Positions 31,081-34,610 of a DNA stretch of 34,610 bases are shown here, in pieces; position 1 is the first letter of the stretch; each line of letters opens with the position of its first letter. The translations under genes were made by a program, and so were the position numbers. The DNA is from Streptomyces sp. man185 (GTDB taxonomy: Bacteria; Actinomycetota; Actinomycetes; Streptomycetales; Streptomycetaceae): assembly GCA_002551355.1 (NCBI GenBank), contig NTHE01000076.1, positions 1-34,610 of the forward strand, read 5' to 3'. Below the pieces are notes generated by a model, which saw only the letters and a list, made by a program, of their open reading frames with translations, did not search any database and had not been told where the DNA came from.

Positions 31081-31157
31081 ACTTCGGGAAACCTTCGGGA
31101 GTCCTTCGGGAAGCCCTGAGAGAGCCCCGGTGGAGTCCTGGAGGAGTCCTTCGGGAA
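31081..31157. repeat. Degenerate 11-bp tandem repeat array (seven units) in the SARP/MFS divergent region
   Basis: Cut into consecutive 11-mers from 31081, the sequence aligns in seven units. The first three and the last share CTTCGGGA; the middle three keep the CC...GGAG frame (for example CCCCGGTGGAG, TCCTGGAGGAG). TTCGGGA starts at 31083, 31094, 31105 and 31150. Direct heptamers at 11-bp spacing are the binding pattern of SARP/AfsR-type regulators. A SARP-type gene begins 43 bases further on, and the MFS operon starts 67 bases to the other side. It is therefore a strong operator candidate. Confidence 0.75.
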
Positions 31158-31199
31158 CGCTGACTACCAGCTCCTTTCCCCGCATGTACGGTGGCGCGT

Positions 31200-34100
31200 A
31201 TGCGGTTTGGGGTGCTCGGGCCACTGGTGGTGGGGGACGGCGAGGGGAACGACGTCACCGTCCCCGAGCGCAAGGTCCGGGCCCTGCTGGCGGATCTCCT
31301 CGCCCACGGCGGCGGCCCGGTCTCCGCCGACCGGCTCATCCACGACCTCTGGGGCGACGCGCCGCCCGGAAGGCCTGCGGGCGCGCTCCAGGCCAAGGTC
31401 TCCCAACTGCGCCGGGTGCTCGGCCGCGACCGTGTGGTGCGGCAGCCCCCGGGCTACCGGCTGCGGCTGGAGCGCGGTACGGACGAGGTGGACGCCGACC
31501 GTTTCCGGGACCTGGTCACCGAGGCCCGCCCCGTACGGGATCCGAGCGCTCGGGCCGCGCTGCTGAGCGAGGCGCTCGGCCTGTGGCGGGGCCCCGCCTA
31601 CGCGGACTTCGCGGATGCCCCGTTCGCCCGGGAGGCCGCCCAGCGCCTCGCGGAGCAGCGGCTTTCCGTGCTGGAGGAGCAGGCGGAGGCCCGCTGGGAG
31701 GCGGGGGATCACGTGCTGCTCGTCGGCGAGCTGGCCGACCTCGTGGCCCGGCACCCGCTGCGGGAGCGGCTGCGCGCGATCCAGATGCGGGCGCTCTACT
31801 CGGCGGGGCGGCAGAGCGAGGCTCTCGCGTCGTACGAGGACCTCAGAGGCCGCCTCGTCGCGGAGCTGGGGGTTGATCCCGGTCCCGAACTCGCGGCTCT
31901 GCAGGGGGCCGTGCTGCGGCAGGACCCGCTCTTGATGCCGATACGGGGGCGGGGGAGGGGGCCCATGGCCGCGCCGGTGCGGGTGCCGGTGTCTGTGACT
32001 GAGTCTGTGCGGGTGCCGGTGCCGGTGCCGGTGCCGCTGCCGCTGCCGGTGTCTGTGCGGGTGCCTGCGTCCTCGGTCTCCCAGGTTCCCGCGGTCCCTC
32101 TGGGGAACCTTCCGCTGCCCCTCACGCCCCTGGTCGGGCGTCGCGGCGCACTCGCCCGGATCTCCGAACTCCTCGCCGACGAGAGGCTGGTGACCCTCAC
32201 CGGGCCCGGCGGAGTGGGCAAGACCCGGCTGGCGGTCGCCGCGGCCACCGCTGAGAGAGGCCGTGCCGCGGCCGGCGGGGCGGGGGGCAACGGCCCCGGG
32301 AACAGTGGTCCGGGGGACAGCGGCCTGGGGGACAGTGGTCCGGATGGCAGGGCTCCGGGGGACAGCGGTCCGGAGGAAGGCGTCTGGCTCGTCGAGTTCG
32401 CGGGCGTCCCAACGGCCACGCGCGCCGACCTGGCCCAGATCGTCGCCGCCACCCTCGGCATCCGGGACGACGCCCCGAGCGCCGCGCCGGGCGCGGGACC
32501 CGGTGCCGGGGTTCTTTCGGTGCCGCACCGCCTGGCCGCCGCCCTCCGCGACCGCCGGACCCTGCTGGTCCTGGACAACTGCGAGCACGTCGTGGACGCC
32601 GCCGCCGGACTCGCCGAGCTGCTCCTGCGCACCGCCCCCGGTCTGCGCGTCCTCGCCACTGGTCAGGAGCCCCTGGGCCTGGCGGGCGAAGCGGTGTTCC
32701 TGGTCGAGCCGCTCCCGCCCGCCGAGGCCGCCCGGCTGTTCGTGGAACGCGCCGGGGCATCGGCCCCCGGCTTCCCCCGCGACCAGGACGGGCCCGAGCG
32801 CGAGGCCGTCGCCGAGATCTGCCGCCGCCTCGACGGCATCCCGCTGGCGCTGGAACTGGCCGCCACCCGCGTACGGACGCTGGGGGTACGGGAGTTGGCG
32901 GCTCGCCTGGGCGACCGCTTCCGGGTCCTGACCGCCGGGCGGCGGGGCGCCCCCGCCCGCCAGCAGACCCTGCGGGCGGTGATCGACTGGAGCTGGGAGC
33001 TGCTCGGCGACGCCGAGCGCGTCGTCCTGCGCCGCCTCGCCGTCCATCGCGACGGCTGCGACCTTGCTGCGGCCGAGGCGGTGTGCGCGGGGGACGGCGT
33101 CGCCCGGGAGGACGTGCTCGACCTCGTCGGGCGGCTCGTCGACCGTTCCCTCGTGGTCGTGACGACCGGTCCCGACGGCCCCCGCTACCGGCTCCTGGAG
33201 TCCGTCGCCGCTTACGCGACGGAGCAACTGCACCTGACGGAAGGCCTCGCGGCCGTACGCGAGCGTCACCTGCGCCACTACCTCGCGCTCGCCGGGCGCG
33301 CCGAACCCCATCTGCGCGGGGCTGAACAGCGCCGTTGGCTGGACCGGCTGGACGCCGAGGCCGGGAATCTGCGGGCGGCCCTCGACGAGGCGGTGCGCCG
33401 AGCGACGGCCGCCCGGTCCGCCCCGACCGCCCCGACCGATCCGGGCGCGGCGGGCGCGGCGGTGCGGGCGGCCGGGGCCCTCGCCTGGTGGTGGCTGCTG
33501 CGCGGCCGCCACACCGAGGCCCGCCGGAGTCTGCACGCGGTCCTGGCGGCGGCGCCCCGGGAATCTCTCGACGCAGCCGAACTCGTCCTTCTGCACCGGG
33601 CGTTCGCTCTGCTCACCGGCGATTCTGCAGGGGCCGCCACGGCCGAGGCGGGGATTGCGGGTGGAGTCGCCACGTCCGAGGCGGGGGCCACGGCGGGTGG
33701 GGCCGCGACGTCCGAGGCCGGGATCGTGGCCGTCGCCGAGGCCGTCCCGGACCCCGTGCGGCGGGCCCGTGCGCTGTGGCTGTGCGCGTACGGTCTGTTC
33801 AGCGCGGGCGACACGGCCGGGGGCGAGGCGCTGAACGCCCGCGCGCTCGCCCTCTTCACCGCCGCGGACGACCCGTGGGGAACGGCGGCCGCGCTCGGCC
33901 TGCGGTCGACGCTCGCGCTGATCGGCGGTGACCTCGGCGGACTCGGCCGCGACGGTCGGCGCAGCGCCGTGCTCTTCCGTGAACTGGGCGACCGGTGGGG
34001 CGAGTTGCAGACGGTGTCCCCGCTCGCCGCGCTCGCCGAGATCAAGGGCGCGTACGAGGAGGCCGAGCAACGGCAGCTCGAGGGGCTGCGCATGGCGCGG

Positions 34101-34610
34101 GAGCTGGGTCTTGAGGCGGAGGTGTCGGCCCGGCTCTCCGGGCTCGGCCGGCTGGCGCTGCTCGCCCGTGACTGGGACCGGGCCCGCGACCTGCACGAGC
34201 AGGCCCGGCGCATCGCCGCCGAGCAGGGCTACACGTACGGCGAGATCCACTCCGGGATGGGCCTCGCCCTCGGCGCCCGCCGCTCCGGCGACCTCGATGC
34301 CGCGGAGGCGCATCTCCTGCGCCTCCGCGACGGGTTCGCCGCCGTGTCCTCCCGGGCGGGGGACCACCTGCTCTGCGCGGAGCTCGGCTTCATCGCCGAA
34401 CTCCGGGGCGCGGCCGGCCCGGCCGCCGCGCACCACCTGCGCGGCCTGGACATCGCCCGCGACCTGGCCGAGCCCCGGGCCCTGGCCCTGTCCCTGGAGG
34501 GGCTGGCCGGGGCGGCGGCCTTGGTGGGGCGTACGCCGGAAGCCGTCTGCGCCGCCCGGCTCCTCGGCGCCGCCGCTGCCGCCCGCCGCCGGGCGGGCGC
34601 CCCGCTGCCG
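31200..34610 (+). CDS. SARP/AfsR-like regulator with NB-ARC ATPase and TPR-like region, 3' end outside window
   Basis: The frame is open without a stop from ATG 31200 to the window end (1137 codons). GGTGG five bases upstream may be the ribosome site. Residues about 1-90 form a winged-helix DNA-binding domain (MRFGVLGPLVVGDG, SADRLIHDLWGDAPPGRPAGALQAKVSQLRRVLG). The bacterial transcriptional activator domain follows (about 93-245). A Val-Pro repeat linker (about 261-300) comes next. The STAND ATPase has Walker A GPGGVGKT (335-342) and Walker B LLVLDNCEH (455-463). The conserved TSRE-type sensor reads TGQE at 487-490. A GxSGPGD-type insertion (about 361-395) separates the Walker motifs. Helical TPR-like repeats fill the rest. 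It probably activates nearby metabolite genes. The last visible residues (LLGAAAAARRRAGAPLP) are typical of the C-terminus, so little is missing. Confidence 0.93.
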   Translation, partial: MRFGVLGPLVVGDGEGNDVTVPERKVRALLADLLAHGGGPVSADRLIHDLWGDAPPGRPAGALQAKVSQLRRVLGRDRVVRQPPGYRLRLERGTDEVDADRFRDLVTEARPVRDPSARAALLSEALGLWRGPAYADFADAPFAREAAQRLAEQRLSVLEEQAEARWEAGDHVLLVGELADLVARHPLRERLRAIQMRALYSAGRQSEALASYEDLRGRLVAELGVDPGPELAALQGAVLRQDPLLMPIRGRGRGPMAAPVRVPVSVTESVRVPVPVPVPLPLPVSVRVPASSVSQVPAVPLGNLPLPLTPLVGRRGALARISELLADERLVTLTGPGGVGKTRLAVAAATAERGRAAAGGAGGNGPGNSGPGDSGLGDSGPDGRAPGDSGPEEGVWLVEFAGVPTATRADLAQIVAATLGIRDDAPSAAPGAGPGAGVLSVPHRLAAALRDRRTLLVLDNCEHVVDAAAGLAELLLRTAPGLRVLATGQEPLGLAGEAVFLVEPLPPAEAARLFVERAGASAPGFPRDQDGPEREAVAEICRRLDGIPLALELAATRVRTLGVRELAARLGDRFRVLTAGRRGAPARQQTLRAVIDWSWELLGDAERVVLRRLAVHRDGCDLAAAEAVCAGDGVAREDVLDLVGRLVDRSLVVVTTGPDGPRYRLLESVAAYATEQLHLTEGLAAVRERHLRHYLALAGRAEPHLRGAEQRRWLDRLDAEAGNLRAALDEAVRRATAARSAPTAPTDPGAAGAAVRAAGALAWWWLLRGRHTEARRSLHAVLAAAPRESLDAAELVLLHRAFALLTGDSAGAATAEAGIAGGVATSEAGATAGGAATSEAGIVAVAEAVPDPVRRARALWLCAYGLFSAGDTAGGEALNARALALFTAADDPWGTAAALGLRSTLALIGGDLGGLGRDGRRSAVLFRELGDRWGELQTVSPLAALAEIKGAYEEAEQRQLEGLRMARELGLEAEVSARLSGLGRLALLARDWDRARDLHEQARRIAAEQGYTYGEIHSGMGLALGARRSGDLDAAEAHLLRLRDGFAAVSSRAGDHLLCAELGFIAELRGAAGPAAAHHLRGLDIARDLAEPRALALSLEGLAGAAALVGRTPEAVCAARLLGAAAAARRRAGAPLP

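Noticed and set aside
31164..34436. 1090-codon open frame on the minus strand across the SARP-type gene
   Set aside because: It is antisense to a complete domain series on the plus strand (winged helix, activator domain, Walker motifs) and has Arg/Gly/Pro-rich sequence typical of GC-biased shadow frames.

Overview
This is high-GC actinobacterial DNA, almost certainly a Streptomyces chromosome. G or C dominates third codon positions, many genes start with GTG or overlap as ATGA/GTGA, rare TTA codons are present, and a complete Streptomyces-type conservon (cvnA-D followed by P450 genes) lies in the middle. Both ends cut through genes: a DEAD-box helicase on the left and a large SARP/AfsR-like regulator on the right. 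No rRNA or tRNA gene, CRISPR array, prophage or complete insertion sequence was seen. One 175-bp non-coding MITE-like element is present.

Layout. 1-2.3 kb: 3' part of a DEAD-box RNA helicase with a strong hairpin after it, a small conserved actinobacterial-type protein, and a 71-aa secreted peptide with a TTA codon and rodlin-like segments. 2.3-5.8 kb (minus): membrane acyltransferase and an MMPL/RND-type transporter. 6.1-8.9 kb (plus): secreted tripeptidyl-aminopeptidase-like hydrolase with a TTA codon, and a CPA2 cation/proton antiporter. 9.0-10.9 kb (minus): APC amino-acid permease coupled to a universal stress protein. 11.1-12.2 kb: secreted zinc peptidoglycan amidase, and a convergent PH-like protein. 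12.4-15.9 kb (minus): molybdate uptake, with an HTH-TOBE regulator, ModA, and a fused ModB-ModC; the MITE sits exactly between regulator and modA. 16.1-18.3 kb (minus): two-domain VOC protein, zinc-ribbon protein and TerC-family membrane protein.

18.3-24.7 kb (minus): the conservon. A membrane-anchored sensor-kinase-like CvnA, roadblock-like CvnB, DUF742 CvnC (TTA codon) and Ras-like GTPase CvnD are encoded in overlapping frames. They are followed by a P450 of CYP157 type that lacks the ExxR motif, a canonical P450, and an enoyl-CoA hydratase-like protein translationally coupled to the second P450. A good promoter with a palindrome over its -10 box precedes cvnA.

25.0-27.1 kb: a LacI-family regulator divergent from an N-carbamoylputrescine-amidase-like nitrilase. 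Their shared region carries two identical 18-bp palindromes that bracket a good promoter. 27.1-31.0 kb (minus): a tightly coupled operon, MFS exporter then two bacterial-luciferase-like monooxygenases. 31.08-34.6 kb: a degenerate array of seven 11-bp direct repeats, the spacing SARP proteins recognise, lies between that operon and a divergent SARP/NB-ARC regulator that runs off the window. The most interesting leads are the conservon with its unusual P450 pair and coupled hydratase, the 11-bp array, the MITE inside the mod locus, and the TTA-containing secreted peptide.
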